Assembly: GCF_006540305.1 (NCBI RefSeq)
Contig: NZ_BJOR01000001.1
Location: 310,001-374,000, forward strand
Direction of reading: 5' to 3'
DNA from: Streptomyces sp. 6-11-2
GTDB taxonomy: Bacteria > Actinomycetota > Actinomycetes > Streptomycetales > Streptomycetaceae
Length of the DNA: 64,000 bases
This document shows, piece after piece, positions 44,343-56,021 of this stretch. The notes beneath the pieces were generated by a model. The model did no database searches, was not told the DNA's origin, and worked only from the letters and a program-made list of their open reading frames with translations. Made by a program: the position numbers and the translations under genes. The stretch's first letter is position 1. Every line of letters starts with the position of its first letter.

Positions 44343-45029
44343 ATGAGCGAGACGAAGCAGGGGTTCATCCGCGCGCGCAGCCCCGAGAACCGGGAGCTGC
44401 GCAGGCAGTCGATCCTGGACGCTGCCGAGCACCTGCTGGAGACGACGCAGGTCGCAGACATCACCCTGCGCGACATCGGCCGGCAGTCGGGGATCGCCAC
44501 CTCGAACGTGCTGCGGTACTTCGAGAACCGCGAGGCGGTCTTCCTGGAGCTCCTCAACCGGGCCTACGGCGCCTGGCTGGACGCGCTCCCGGCCGAGCTG
44601 GCGCCCGCCGACGCGGACGGCACCGGGCCGGCAGCGCGGGTGCGCGGCTTCGCCGAGGCCTACGCTGCCTCACTCGCCGCCCGGCCGGTGATGTGCGAGC
44701 TGGCGAGCGTGCTGGCCAGCGTGCTGGAACGCACGGTCCCGGTGGAGACGGTCCGCGCCTACAAGCGCCAGGCGCTGACCAACAACGACCGGCTCGCCGG
44801 CATCCTCCACGCCCGCATCCCCGAACTGGACCCGACAGCCGCGAAGGAACTGGCCTCGGCGACCATCGTGCTCATCGCCGGCCTGTGGCCGTTCGCCCAC
44901 CCCGGACCCACCGTCGTCGCCGCCGTCGAGGACCCCGCGCTCCTCGCCGCGCACGTCGACTTCCCCGCCCGTTACGGCCGCATGATCGAGCTGCTCACCA
45001 CCTCACTGCGGGGCCCCGCCGCCCGCTGA
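44343..45029 (+). CDS. TetR-family regulator
   Basis: A 228-residue regulator. HTH: ELRRQSILDAAEHLLETTQV, ADITLRDIGRQSGIATSNVL and RYFENREAVFLELLNRAYGA. The C-terminal domain (MCELASVLASVLERTVPVET, LASATIVLIAGLWPFAHPGP) resembles the TetR_C_17-like group of small actinobacterial repressors. AGAGGG precedes the ATG by two to eight bases. Divergent from the aldehyde dehydrogenase gene; ligand unknown, perhaps the aldehyde or its precursor. Confidence 0.92.
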   Translation: MSETKQGFIRARSPENRELRRQSILDAAEHLLETTQVADITLRDIGRQSGIATSNVLRYFENREAVFLELLNRAYGAWLDALPAELAPADADGTGPAARVRGFAEAYAASLAARPVMCELASVLASVLERTVPVETVRAYKRQALTNNDRLAGILHARIPELDPTAAKELASATIVLIAGLWPFAHPGPTVVAAVEDPALLAAHVDFPARYGRMIELLTTSLRGPAAR

Positions 45030-45128
45030 GCGACGGCCCGGCCGCCGGGCCCGCCGGCCGAAAGGACCGCTCGCGTAGAATTTCAGGGTTTGCCCCTTCC
45101 CGTCCGCACCCCCGTCCGGAGCCCTTCC

Positions 45129-47468
45129 ATGCACAGCCCGCACGACCCGTACGTCCGCGTCCGTGGTGCTCGTGAGCACAACCTCCAAGGGGTGGACGTG
45201 GATGTTCCGCGGGACGCACTGGTGGTGTTCACGGGGGTGTCGGGGTCGGGGAAGTCGTCGCTGGCGTTCGGGACGATCTACGCGGAGGCCCAGCGGCGGT
45301 ACTTCGAGTCGGTGGCGCCCTACGCGCGGCGGTTGATCCACCAGGTGGGGGCGCCGAAGGTCGGGGAGATCTCCGGGCTGCCGCCGGCCGTGTCGCTGGA
45401 GCAGCGGCGGGCGGCGCCGACGTCGCGGTCCTCGGTGGGCACCGTCACCAACCTGTCGAACTCGCTGCGGATGCTGTTCTCCCGTGCCGGGGACTATCCG
45501 CCGGGGGCCGAGCGGCTGGACTCGGACGCGTTCTCGCCGAACACGGCGGCCGGGGCCTGCCCCCAGTGCCACGGTCTCGGACAGGTGCACCGCACGGAGG
45601 AGGCGCTGCTGGTGCCCGACCCCTCCCTGTCGATCCGTGAGGGCGCGATCGCCGCCTGGCCGGGTGCCTGGCAGGGCAAGAACCTGCGGGACATCCTCGA
45701 CGCGCTGGGGTACGACGTGGACCGGCCGTGGCGTGAGCTGCCCGCCGGAGAGCGGGAGTGGATCCTGTTCACGGACGAGCAGCCGGTGGTGACCGTGCAC
45801 CCGGTGCGGGACGCCGAACGGATCCAACGGCCCTACCAGGGCACGTACATGAGCGCCCGGCGGTATGTGATGAAGACGTTCGCCGATTCGAAGAGCACTG
45901 CCCTGCGGACCAAGGCCGAGCGTTTCCTCACCGCCGCCCCCTGCCCGGCCTGCGGCGGCAGCAGACTGCGGCCCGAGGCGCTGGCCGTGACCTTCGCGGG
46001 GCGCACCATCGCCGAACTGGCCGCGCTGCCGCTGACCGAACTCGCGCAGCACCTGCGCGGCACCTCCGAGGCCGCGCGGGTGCTCACCGAGGACCTGAAG
46101 TCCCGTATCGCGCCCGTCGTCGAACTGGGTCTGGGCTATCTCAGCCTCGACCGGGCGGCGCCCACGCTGTCGGCGGGCGAGTTGCAGCGGCTGCGCCTCG
46201 CCACGCAACTGCGGTCGGGGCTGTTCGGGGTGGTGTACGTGCTCGACGAGCCGTCGGCGGGGCTGCACCCGGCGGACACCGAGGCCCTGCTCACGGTTCT
46301 GCAACGGCTCAAGGCGGCGGGCAACTCCGTGTTCGTGGTGGAGCACCACCTCGACGTGGTGCGCGGTGCCGACTGGGTCGTCGACGTCGGTCCGCGGGCG
46401 GGGGAACACGGCGGGCGGGTGCTGCACAGCGGGCCGGTCGCCGAGCTGGCGGGGGTCGCGGAGTCGGCGACGGGCCGGTTCCTGTTCGACGGCTCCCCCG
46501 GGCCGGTGCGCGAAGTACGGTGTGCGCGGGGGCAGTTGACGGTGGGGCCGGTCACCCGGCACAACCTGCGCGCGGTGACGGCGGAGTTCCCGCTCGGCGC
46601 GTTCACCGCGGTCACCGGGGTGTCGGGGTCAGGGAAGTCCACGCTGATCGGTGAGATCACGGAGGAGCAGGCCGGTGTCGGGCGGCTGGTCCGCGTCGAC
46701 CAGAAGCCGATCGGGCGCACACCACGCTCCAACCTGGCCACGTACACGGGACTGTTCGACGTGGTACGGAAGGTGTTCGCGGACACCGACGAGGCACGGA
46801 CGCGCGGTTACGGGGTCGGACGGTTCTCCTTCAACGTCGCGGGAGGCCGGTGCGAGACCTGCCAGGGCGAGGGATTCGTCAGCGTGGAGCTGCTGTTCCT
46901 GCCGAGCACATACGCTCCGTGCCCGGACTGCGACGGGGCCCGCTACAACCCCGAGACGCTTCAAGTGACGTACCGCGGGCGGAACATCGGCCAGGTGCTG
47001 GACCTCACGGTGGAGAGCGCGGCGGAGTTCTTCGCCGACACCCCGGCCGTGGCGCGCAGTCTCGGCACCCTCATCGACGTCGGCCTCGGCTATCTGCGAC
47101 TCGGTCAGCCCGCCACCGAACTGTCCGGCGGTGAGGCCCAGCGCATCAAGCTCGCGAGCGAGCTGCAGCGCGGCCGACGCGGCCACACCCTCTACCTCCT
47201 CGACGAGCCGACGACCGGACTGCACCCGGCCGATGTCGAGGTGCTCATGCGGCAGTTGCACGGCCTGGTCGACGCCGGGCACACCGTGATCGTCGTCGAG
47301 CACGACATGTCCGTCGTGGCCGGCGCCGACTGGGTCGTCGATCTCGGCCCGGGCGGCGGCGACGCGGGCGGCCGGATCGTGGCGACGGGACCGCCGGTTG
47401 AGGTCGCGCGGGCGGCGGGGAGCGCCACGGCTCCGTATCTGGCGCGGGCCGTACGGCGGGACGTCTAG
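45129..47468 (+). CDS. Short UvrA-like ABC ATPase (UvrA paralogue)
   Basis: A 779-residue UvrA relative with two ABC ATPase halves. First Walker [15 protein letters not shown], signature [15 protein letters not shown], Walker [15 protein letters not shown]. Second Walker [17 protein letters not shown], signature [15 protein letters not shown], Walker [14 protein letters not shown]. Zinc motifs are also present: [16 protein letters not shown], and CETCQGEGF with CPDCDGARY. Canonical UvrA has about 950 residues; the missing length corresponds to the UvrB-binding and insertion domains. Such short forms (UvrA2/class III) are linked to DNA-damage or intercalator tolerance, not to core excision repair. 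ATG 45129 starts the domain. Confidence 0.9.
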   Translation: MHSPHDPYVRVRGAREHNLQGVDVDVPRDALVVFTGVSGSGKSSLAFGTIYAEAQRRYFESVAPYARRLIHQVGAPKVGEISGLPPAVSLEQRRAAPTSRSSVGTVTNLSNSLRMLFSRAGDYPPGAERLDSDAFSPNTAAGACPQCHGLGQVHRTEEALLVPDPSLSIREGAIAAWPGAWQGKNLRDILDALGYDVDRPWRELPAGEREWILFTDEQPVVTVHPVRDAERIQRPYQGTYMSARRYVMKTFADSKSTALRTKAERFLTAAPCPACGGSRLRPEALAVTFAGRTIAELAALPLTELAQHLRGTSEAARVLTEDLKSRIAPVVELGLGYLSLDRAAPTLSAGELQRLRLATQLRSGLFGVVYVLDEPSAGLHPADTEALLTVLQRLKAAGNSVFVVEHHLDVVRGADWVVDVGPRAGEHGGRVLHSGPVAELAGVAESATGRFLFDGSPGPVREVRCARGQLTVGPVTRHNLRAVTAEFPLGAFTAVTGVSGSGKSTLIGEITEEQAGVGRLVRVDQKPIGRTPRSNLATYTGLFDVVRKVFADTDEARTRGYGVGRFSFNVAGGRCETCQGEGFVSVELLFLPSTYAPCPDCDGARYNPETLQVTYRGRNIGQVLDLTVESAAEFFADTPAVARSLGTLIDVGLGYLRLGQPATELSGGEAQRIKLASELQRGRRGHTLYLLDEPTTGLHPADVEVLMRQLHGLVDAGHTVIVVEHDMSVVAGADWVVDLGPGGGDAGGRIVATGPPVEVARAAGSATAPYLARAVRRDV

Positions 47469-47557
47469 AACTTCATGGCGGTCCCGGCCGCACAACGCCA
47501 CTGCATCTGAGGCGAATTGACGCGTCCGGCGGGTCCGGTGGCGCTACGGGGGAGATC

Positions 47558-49297
47558 ATGACGTTCATGATCCACACCTCTCGTCGCGGCCTGCTCGCCG
47601 CCTTCGCCGCCTCCGCGGCCTCCGTCCCGCTCACCGGCCTGGCCGCGGCTCCCGCCCGGGCCGACGCCGCCCCCGCGCCCGTCGATCCCCTCCCGGCACC
47701 GGCGGGTCTGACCTCGGCCCGTTCCTCGGTGACTCTGCCCGCGCTGGACGCCTCCTACTTCACGCCGGTGACCCTGGTGTCGCCGCTCGCCGTCTCCGTG
47801 CTGTCCGGGGCCCCGGCCCGCACGGAGGTCCTTTCGAACGGGAAACGGGTCGCACTGCTGACCCACGGCGCCCGGACCGTCGTCCTGCCGGGCCCGCGAA
47901 GAACGTTCACCGAGAACAAGCGGTCCTTCGTGGACGACTTCCAGCGCACGCTGACGGGCTGGGGCAGCTCGCCGGGCGGCGGCAGCTGGAACACGCTCCC
48001 CTCCAGCCCCGACGACTACTCGGTCGTACCGGGCACCGGCCTGATCGCCCTCACCACCACGGGTGTCAGCCGGCACGCCAGTCTGCGGGACGACGAGGTC
48101 ACCGATCTCGACGTGCGGTCCGTGGCCCGCTTCGACAAGGTTCCCACCGGTCAGGCCTGTTCGTACGGGCTGACCTTCGGCTACCAGAGCACCCACAACA
48201 ACTACCGGGCCCGGCTGTCCTTCCTGACCACGGGGGCGGTCGAGTTCCGCGTCGAGAAGGAGGTCGACGACGCCGTCACCCAGCTGGCCCCGGCCGTCAC
48301 GCTGGCGACGGGCAATCCGGCGAACACGGACTGGACGATCCGGGTGCGCCGCGAGGGCTCCCGGATCCGGGCGAAGGCATGGCGTTCCGCCACCGCCGAG
48401 CCGTCCACGTGGGCCTTCGACGTCGACGACTCGGCCTTCGGCAAGGGCCGGGTGGGGCTGCGCGCCCTGGCCAACACCGGCTGCACCAACCTGCCGGTCA
48501 CTCTGAAGGCGAGCCGCTTCGAGGTGAGCGCCGCCAACTGGCACACCCCGCCGAGCGTCACCCACGGCGACTGGGTGCGGGTGCTGCCCGAACCCTTCGA
48601 CGGCACCTGGACGGCCGAGTGGGAGCGGACGATCCGCGGCTGGGCCGGCTCCACCGTGCCGGACGTGCTCTCCTACACCGCGATGTTCCTTCCGGGCGCC
48701 CCCGCGGTCACCGCCGGGGACGGACCGGCACAGGGCAAGCAGGTCCTGGGCGAGGCCGGTTACGGCTATCTGAACGCGCAGGGGTACCGCATGGTGGGCG
48801 CCGACTTCCACGAGTACATGGACGTCGGCTGGACCTTCCCCGACGGCGCCTACACCGGGCCGTCGAGCAAGCAGGTCGGGAATCTCGACTGCTCGGGGTA
48901 CACCCGCATGGTCTACGGCTACCACATGGGCGTGCCCATGGCCGCGAAGGCGGACACGTCCGGGACCCGGATACCGCGCCAGTCCCGCGACATGGCCGAC
49001 CACACGCCCGGTGTGCTGATCGACCGGACCGACGGCGTCCGCCCGCCGGCCGCGAACCTGCTCCAGCCCGGTGACCTCGTGCTGTTCAACGCCGACTCGG
49101 GGGACGACGGGGACCTGCGGACCGCCACGGTCGACCATGTGGGGATCTACCTCGGACGGGACGCGGCCGGCAAGCGGCGCTTCCTGTCCAGCCGCAAGAC
49201 GGTCAACGGGCCCACCATGGCCGACCTGGCCGGCGCCTCACTGCTCGACGGCACGGGCCTCTACGCCGAGTCCCTGCACACCGTGCGCCGCGTCTGA
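47558..49297 (+). CDS. Tat-secreted NlpC/P60-type hydrolase with a concanavalin-like domain
   Basis: A 579-residue exported protein. Tat signal TSRRGLLAAFAASAASVPLT with an Ala-rich cleavage region. Residues of about 125-325 form a lectin/laminin-like beta-sandwich (FVDDFQRTLTGWGSSPGGGS, RSVARFDKVPTGQACSYGLT). The C-terminal NlpC/P60 peptidase has the catalytic Cys in NLDCSGYTRMVYGYHMGVPM and His in TATVDHVGIYLGRD. It should cut cell-wall peptides or a related gamma-D-glutamyl bond outside the cell. GGGGGAG precedes ATG 47558 closely; ATG 47567 is an alternative. Its 3' end overlaps the convergent acyltransferase frame by about 95 bp. Confidence 0.88.
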   Translation: MTFMIHTSRRGLLAAFAASAASVPLTGLAAAPARADAAPAPVDPLPAPAGLTSARSSVTLPALDASYFTPVTLVSPLAVSVLSGAPARTEVLSNGKRVALLTHGARTVVLPGPRRTFTENKRSFVDDFQRTLTGWGSSPGGGSWNTLPSSPDDYSVVPGTGLIALTTTGVSRHASLRDDEVTDLDVRSVARFDKVPTGQACSYGLTFGYQSTHNNYRARLSFLTTGAVEFRVEKEVDDAVTQLAPAVTLATGNPANTDWTIRVRREGSRIRAKAWRSATAEPSTWAFDVDDSAFGKGRVGLRALANTGCTNLPVTLKASRFEVSAANWHTPPSVTHGDWVRVLPEPFDGTWTAEWERTIRGWAGSTVPDVLSYTAMFLPGAPAVTAGDGPAQGKQVLGEAGYGYLNAQGYRMVGADFHEYMDVGWTFPDGAYTGPSSKQVGNLDCSGYTRMVYGYHMGVPMAAKADTSGTRIPRQSRDMADHTPGVLIDRTDGVRPPAANLLQPGDLVLFNADSGDDGDLRTATVDHVGIYLGRDAAGKRRFLSSRKTVNGPTMADLAGASLLDGTGLYAESLHTVRRV

Positions 49298-50474
49298 GCC
49301 GGCACGCGGGGCCGGGGCGGCCGGATGGCCGCCCCGGCGGGGGGCACGACCGGCAGAACCGCGCCCCGCGAAGCCGCGCCCCCGCGAGGGCGTCCCCGGC
49401 GGGGGTGTGACCCGCGAGAGCGTCCCCGGCCGGGATGTGACCCACGAGAGCGCCCCCGGCGGAGACCCGACCCACCAGAGCATCCCCAGCAGAGGCCCGA
49501 CCCGCGGCGTCGTGACCCGCGAGCTCGTGACCCGCGACAGCATCGTCAGCAGAGGTCCGACCCGCAGGGACGTGACCCGCGACAGCATCCCCGCCAGAGA
49601 CCCGACCCACGAGAGCGTGACCCGCAGAGTCGTGACCCGCAGAGTCGTGGCCGCAAGTTGCGGTCGAGTGCGGGTCGGTGCCGTGGTCGCGGCCGTCGGG
49701 GAGGTCCTGGCGGGCCGCGCGGGCCAGCGTCCGCCGGTCCGGACAGGCACCCGGAGGGAGCACGGGGCACACATCGACCTCGGCGACCAGGTCGCGTGCG
49801 GTCGCCACCCGCCACAGGGACGCGAGCAGGGAGTCGTCGCCGACGAAGGCCGTGGCCGTGCTGGCCCCTCCCCCGGCGTGCCCCAGATAGCGGATGCGGA
49901 CCGGCTGGACGGGCACCCCGGCGTCGAGGGCGGCCTGGAAGACGGCCCGGTGGAAGGCGCCCTGGGCACGGCCGCACCAGGTGCTGCCCTCGGGGAAGGC
50001 GGCGACCGCGGCGCCGGCGCGCAGCTCCCCGGCGATGTGCGCCACCGTCTCGGGCAGGGCGCGCAGCCGGTCCCGTTCGATGAACAGGGCGCCGCCGCGC
50101 GCGGCGAGCGCGCCGGCCACCGGCCAGCGGCGGATCTCCGTCTTGGCGAGCATCCGGGCCGGGCGGACGGCGGCCAGCAGCGGGATGTCCAGCCAGGAGA
50201 TGTGGTTGGCGACCAGCAGGAGGCCGCCGGTGGGCGGGGCGGTGCCGGTGATGCGGACCCGGACCCCCGAGGCCCTGACGACCGCCCGGCACCAGCGCCG
50301 GACCCAGCCGGCGGGGATCCGCGCACCGAGCGGCGACAGCACGACCCCGGCGAGTACGAGGGCCGTGACCAGCGTGAGCCGCAGCACGGCGCGCGGCACG
50401 GCGGCCCCCGTGGACCCCGTCGTCTCCACGCACGCCCTCGGAGTGCAGGGCGCGCTGGGCAGCCAGAGGCTCAT
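49203..50474 (-). CDS. Lysophospholipid acyltransferase (OlsA-like) with pentapeptide-periodic tail
   Basis: A 423-residue protein. One N-terminal membrane helix (VLRLTLVTALVLAGVVL, about residues 30-46) precedes a PlsC-type domain: NHISWLD at 90-96 carries the H-x4-D catalytic pair, FIERDR and PEGSTW at 161-166 bind the acceptor. The domain ends near residue 260. Residues 275-374 are about twenty units of five residues of the form G-H/R/D-x-x-A/V, and a basic tail completes the frame. Such a tail is unusual for the family. It overlaps the olsB-like stop by one base (TGATG), so the pair should make ornithine lipid, with OlsA adding the second acyl chain. Confidence 0.85.
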   Translation of the reverse strand: MSLWLPSAPCTPRACVETTGSTGAAVPRAVLRLTLVTALVLAGVVLSPLGARIPAGWVRRWCRAVVRASGVRVRITGTAPPTGGLLLVANHISWLDIPLLAAVRPARMLAKTEIRRWPVAGALAARGGALFIERDRLRALPETVAHIAGELRAGAAVAAFPEGSTWCGRAQGAFHRAVFQAALDAGVPVQPVRIRYLGHAGGGASTATAFVGDDSLLASLWRVATARDLVAEVDVCPVLPPGACPDRRTLARAARQDLPDGRDHGTDPHSTATCGHDSAGHDSAGHALVGRVSGGDAVAGHVPAGRTSADDAVAGHELAGHDAAGRASAGDALVGRVSAGGALVGHIPAGDALAGHTPAGDALAGARLRGARFCRSCPPPGRPSGRPGPACRLRRGARCAGTRRRGPCRRAVRRRPGRPWWAR

Positions 50475-51247
50475 CAGGCTGGTACGAGGGAGAGGAAGTG
50501 CCGCAGGTAGCGCGGGCTGACCCGGCGCATCGACAGCAGGACGTAGAAGTCCGCGACCCCGAAGTCGGGGTCGTGCGCGGGCGCTCCGCAGACCTGGGCG
50601 CCGAGCCGGAGGTAGCCGCGCAGGAGGGCGGGCAATTCGGTGCGGGGCGCGGCCGGGAGGTCGGCCCGCGGGATCCACGGCAGCAGGGGGCGCACCCGGT
50701 GCTCCTCCGGTGCCAGGTTCTTCTCGCGCACCCGCTCCCAGGTGGCGGAGGCGAGGGCGCCGCCATCGGCCAGCGGTACCGAGCAGCAGCCCGCCAGCCA
50801 CTCGTGGCCGCGATCCACCATGTAGCGGGCCAGCCCGGCCCAGATCAGCCCGATCACCGCGCCGTCGCGGTGGTCGGGGTGCACGCAGGAGCGGCCCACC
50901 TCCACCAGCCCGGGACGGATCGGGGCCAGCGCGGTGATGTCGAACTCGCCCTCCGCGTACAGCCGTCCGGCGATCGCGGCCCGCTCCGGCGGCAGGAGCC
51001 GGTAGGTGCCGACGACCTGTCCGGTCGTCGTGTCGCGCACGAGCAGGTGGTCGCAGTAGGCGTCGAAGGGGTCGACGTCGTACCCCGGCTGCGGGGTGGA
51101 CAGCAGGGCGCCCATCTCCCCGGCGAAGACGTCGTACCGCAACCGCTGTGCGGCCCGCACGTCCGCCTCGTCACGGGCGAGGGCGACGGTGTAGCGGGTG
51201 GGCGGCGCGGGCTGCGGGGGGCTTTCGAGCGTGGAGACGCCGGTCAT
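50474..51247 (-). CDS. GNAT-fold N-acyltransferase (OlsB-like, ornithine lipid synthesis)
   Basis: A 257-residue protein of the autoinducer-synthase/OlsB acyltransferase group. Seen: RYTVALARDEADVRAAQRLR, YDVFAGEMGA, YDVDPFDAYCDHLLVRDTTT, GQVVGTYRLLPPERA, LVEVGRSCVHPDHRDGAVIG, and EWLAGCCSVPLADGG. These are the conserved blocks of OlsB, which transfers a hydroxyacyl chain from ACP to ornithine. ATG 51247 with AGGAGAG just upstream is chosen. The coupled downstream gene is OlsA-like, so the two form an ornithine-lipid operon, probably for phosphate limitation; no PHO box was identified. Confidence 0.87.
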   Translation of the reverse strand: MTGVSTLESPPQPAPPTRYTVALARDEADVRAAQRLRYDVFAGEMGALLSTPQPGYDVDPFDAYCDHLLVRDTTTGQVVGTYRLLPPERAAIAGRLYAEGEFDITALAPIRPGLVEVGRSCVHPDHRDGAVIGLIWAGLARYMVDRGHEWLAGCCSVPLADGGALASATWERVREKNLAPEEHRVRPLLPWIPRADLPAAPRTELPALLRGYLRLGAQVCGAPAHDPDFGVADFYVLLSMRRVSPRYLRHFLSLVPA

Positions 51248-51493
51248 GTTCTCTCCTGGTCGTGGACCCGGTGCGGAAGAGGGACGGCGGACCGGCGGTG
51301 CGGTCCGTCGTCCCTGTTCTTCCGATGCCGGTTGGCGTCCGCGTGACCTGTGCCGGGAGAACGGATGTGGGGATGTTGAACGGCGCGGGCGGCGCCCCGT
51401 CCGGCCGGGCCACCTGACGCTCCCCTCAGCGTCGAGGACCCGTTCGGGGACCGGGCGGCCCGCCCGCGGCCGGGTCCTCGTGGAGAAAACCGA

Positions 51494-51530
51494 GGCGGGG
51501 CCGGGGATGAGCACCACTCCCGGCCCCGCC
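51494..51530 (-). terminator. Hairpin terminator after sdhB
   Basis: GGCGGGGCCGGG (51494-51505) pairs with CCCGGCCCCGCC (51519-51530) over a 13-base loop, 34 bases beyond the sdhB stop on the minus strand. Confidence 0.8.
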
Positions 51531-51563
51531 CGTCCGCCCCCTCGGCGAACGTTCCCTGATGGG

Positions 51564-52309
51564 CTACCGCTTGGACGCCTTGCGGGTCGCGCGCAGCCAC
51601 TCCTTGTTCATGCTGGTGATCGACACGAGGGGGATGCCCTTGGGGCAGGCGGTGGCGCACTCCCCGGTCAGGGTGCAGCCGCCGAAGCCCTCCTCGTCCA
51701 TCCGGGCCACCATGTCCAGGACGCGCGTCTCGCGCTCGGGGGCGCCCTGGGGCAGCACGTTGAGGTGGTTGATCTTGGCGGAGGTGAACAGCATCGCCGC
51801 GCCGTTGGGGCAGGCGGCGACGCAGGCGCCGCAGCCGATGCACTCGGCGTGCTCGAAGGCGAAGTCGGCGTCCGGCTTCGGTACGGGGGTGGCGTGGGCC
51901 TCGGGCGCGGAGCCGGTGGGGGCGCTGATGTAGCCGCCGGCCTGGATGATCCGGTCGAAGGCCGAGCGGTCGACCACCAGGTCCTTCACCACCGGGAAGG
52001 CGGCGGCGCGCCACGGCTCGATGTCGATCGTGTCGCCGTCCTCGAAGGACCGCATGTGCAGCTGGCAGGTGGTGGTGCGCTCGGGGCCGTGCGCGTCGCC
52101 GTTGATGACCAGGCTGCACGCGCCGCAGATGCCCTCGCGGCAGTCGTGGTCGAAGGCGACCGGGTCCTCGCCGGAGAGGATGAGCCGTTCGTTGAGGACG
52201 TCCAGCATCTCCAGGAAGGACATGTCGGGCGAGATGTCGTCCACCTCGTAGGTGGACATGGCGCCGTCGGCGTCGGCGTTCTTCTGCCGCCAGACGCGCA
52301 GGGTGAGCC

Positions 52310-52313
<4 letters not shown>
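51564..52313 (-). CDS. sdhB: Succinate dehydrogenase/fumarate reductase iron-sulfur subunit
   Basis: A 249-residue electron-transfer subunit. The [2Fe-2S] site is [16 protein letters not shown] with a later Cys in TTTCQLHM; the other clusters use [15 protein letters not shown] and [15 protein letters not shown]. It passes electrons from the flavoprotein to membrane haem and quinone. Its start overlaps the sdhA stop by four bases. It is the last gene of the sdhC-sdhA-sdhB operon. Confidence 0.95.
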
Positions 52314-54259
<1,946 letters not shown>

Positions 54260-54260
54260 G

Positions 54261-54968
54261 TCAGCTCACCACTCCGGTCATGACGCCCACCGGGACGGCG
54301 ATGAAGCCGGCCGTGAGCAGCAGTGCGAGAACGTTGGCGGCGGTCTTCAGGGCACGGTCGCGGGTGCGGCTGCCGACGCCGAGGGTCTGGGCGGCGCTCC
54401 AGAATCCGTGCCGGATGTGCAGGCCGAGCGCCAGCATGGCGACGATGTAGATGACGTTGCCGTACCAGGTGGAGAAGGTGTCCACGACGTTCTGGTACGG
54501 GTGGCCCGGCTGGAACCCACCGGAGTGCACGGTGCCGGTGGTCAGGTCGAGGATGTGCCAGACGATGAACAGGCCGAGGATGATCCCGCCCCAGCGCATG
54601 GTGCGGGTGGCGTAACTGGCCCGGGGCCTGGCGTGCACGTACTTGCTGGGCCGCGCCTTGATGTCGCGGCGGCTGAGCTGGTAGGCGGAGACGGCGTGGG
54701 CGACGACGGCGGCCACGAGCACCACGCGGACCAGCCAGAGCGTCCACTCGTAGTGCATGAACGGCTCGCCGAGCGTGCGCAGCCAGTGGGCGTAGTGGTT
54801 GAACTCGGCCGCCCCGAAGTAGATCTTCAGGTTTCCGATCATGTGGACGACCAGGTACAGCAGCATGATCAGCCCGCTGACCGCCATCACGGTCTTCTTG
54901 CCGACGGTCGAGCCCCACACGGTGCGTGCCATGGACGGCCGTCGGTCCGTCCGCGTTGCCAGTGCCAT
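54261..54968 (-). CDS. sdhC: Succinate dehydrogenase cytochrome b subunit
   Basis: A 235-residue membrane anchor with five hydrophobic segments, at about residues 28-48, 72-92, 126-146, 170-190 and 205-230. Conserved histidines for two haems and quinone are visible ([47 protein letters not shown]). A single five-helix anchor marks the type B SDH seen in Bacillus and in Streptomyces. It is first in the operon, 84 bp from the divergent LysR gene. Confidence 0.93.
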   Translation of the reverse strand: MALATRTDRRPSMARTVWGSTVGKKTVMAVSGLIMLLYLVVHMIGNLKIYFGAAEFNHYAHWLRTLGEPFMHYEWTLWLVRVVLVAAVVAHAVSAYQLSRRDIKARPSKYVHARPRASYATRTMRWGGIILGLFIVWHILDLTTGTVHSGGFQPGHPYQNVVDTFSTWYGNVIYIVAMLALGLHIRHGFWSAAQTLGVGSRTRDRALKTAANVLALLLTAGFIAVPVGVMTGVVS

Positions 54969-55028
54969 GTCTCAGCACGCTAGGGCCGAAGGACCCCATC
55001 GGTCCAAGACATGGTCCAGCTCGTTTCG

Positions 55029-55043
55029 ATAGGGATTGGCTAT
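55029..55043. promoter_or_regulatory. LysR box overlapping the LysR promoter
   Basis: ATAG-GGATTGG-CTAT is a 15-bp interrupted palindrome that fits the T-N11-A rule for LysR-type regulators. It overlaps a TATGCT -10 element (55041-55046) placed 6 bases before the GTG at 55053, so autorepression is likely. A direct GGTCCA repeat further upstream (about 54999-55018) may be a second contact for sdh control. Confidence 0.7.
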
Positions 55044-55052
55044 GCTCGTCTC

Positions 55053-55940
55053 GTGCAGTTCCAGCAGCTCCAGTACTTCGTGGCGGTCGCCGAGACCCGG
55101 CACTTCACCCGGGCGGCCGATCTGGTGCATGTCGCCCAGCCGTCGCTGTCACAGCAGATCAAGGCGCTGGAGCGGGAGTTGGGAGCGGATCTGTTCCTGC
55201 GGGCCCGGGGCAACATCACGCTCACCGACGCCGGTGAGGCGCTGCTGCCGCTGGCCCGGCGCATCCTCGCCGACGCCGACACGGCGCGGCACGAGGTGCA
55301 GGAACTGGTGCAGCTGCGCCGGGGCCGGGTGCGGCTAGGCGCCACCCCGAGCCTGTGCACCGGCCTGCTGCCGGACGTGCTGCGCGCCTTCCACGACCGC
55401 TACCCGGGTGTCCGGCTGCTGGTCGAGGAGGGGGGTTCCCACGACCTGGTGCGGGAGCTGGCCCGCGGCGCCCTGGACCTGGCGCTGGTCGTGCTGCCAC
55501 TGCCGACTCCCTCCCCCGCCCTGACCACGGTGGAGTTGCTGCGTGAGGACCTGGTGGTGGTCTCCTCGCCGGAGGCGCCGGCGCCCGGTGGCCCGGGGCG
55601 GCGCTCGGTCGCCGTCGCGGATCTGGAGGGCGAGCGTCTGGTGATGTTCCGGCACGGCTACGACCTGCGGGAGCTGACGGTCGCCGCGTGCCGCGCCGAG
55701 GGCTTCGAGCCGGACCTCGCCGTCGAGGGCGGCGAGATGGACGCGGTGCTGGGTTTCGTACGGGCGGGGCTCGGGGTGGCCGTTGTCCCGCGCATGGTCG
55801 CCACGCGCGCCGGCCGCGGCCTGCGGGTCACCCCGCTGGCCCGCCCCGGACTGCATCGCACGATCGCGCTGGCCCACCGCAGCGACGTGGCTCCGCCGAG
55901 GGCGGCGAGGGAACTTCAGCGGATGCTGCTGGAGCGGTGA
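55053..55940 (+). CDS. LysR-family regulator divergent from sdh
   Basis: A 295-residue regulator. HTH: FQQLQYFVAVAETRHFTRAA, DLVHVAQPSLSQQIKALERE, LGADLFLRARGNITLTDAGE. The effector domain follows (RLGATPSLCTGLLPDVLRAF, LLVEEGGSHDLVRELARGAL). The nearest -10 ends only six bases before the GTG, so the transcript is probably leaderless. Position suggests control of sdhCAB and its own gene; effector may be a TCA intermediate, which is inference. Confidence 0.92.
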   Translation: MQFQQLQYFVAVAETRHFTRAADLVHVAQPSLSQQIKALERELGADLFLRARGNITLTDAGEALLPLARRILADADTARHEVQELVQLRRGRVRLGATPSLCTGLLPDVLRAFHDRYPGVRLLVEEGGSHDLVRELARGALDLALVVLPLPTPSPALTTVELLREDLVVVSSPEAPAPGGPGRRSVAVADLEGERLVMFRHGYDLRELTVAACRAEGFEPDLAVEGGEMDAVLGFVRAGLGVAVVPRMVATRAGRGLRVTPLARPGLHRTIALAHRSDVAPPRAARELQRMLLER

Positions 55941-56021
55941 CCGTTGAGCGTAATCCGCTCTTCCGGATGCGCACTTGCTCCTCCGTCAGTTTGACGACAC
56001 GTCAGTCTGATTCAATGTCAA

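Noticed and set aside
49380..49660. Regularly spaced GTGACCCGCGA-like strings suggestive of a CRISPR or iteron array
   Set aside because: Period is 15 bp with no unique spacers and it is explained by five-residue coding units on the minus strand.
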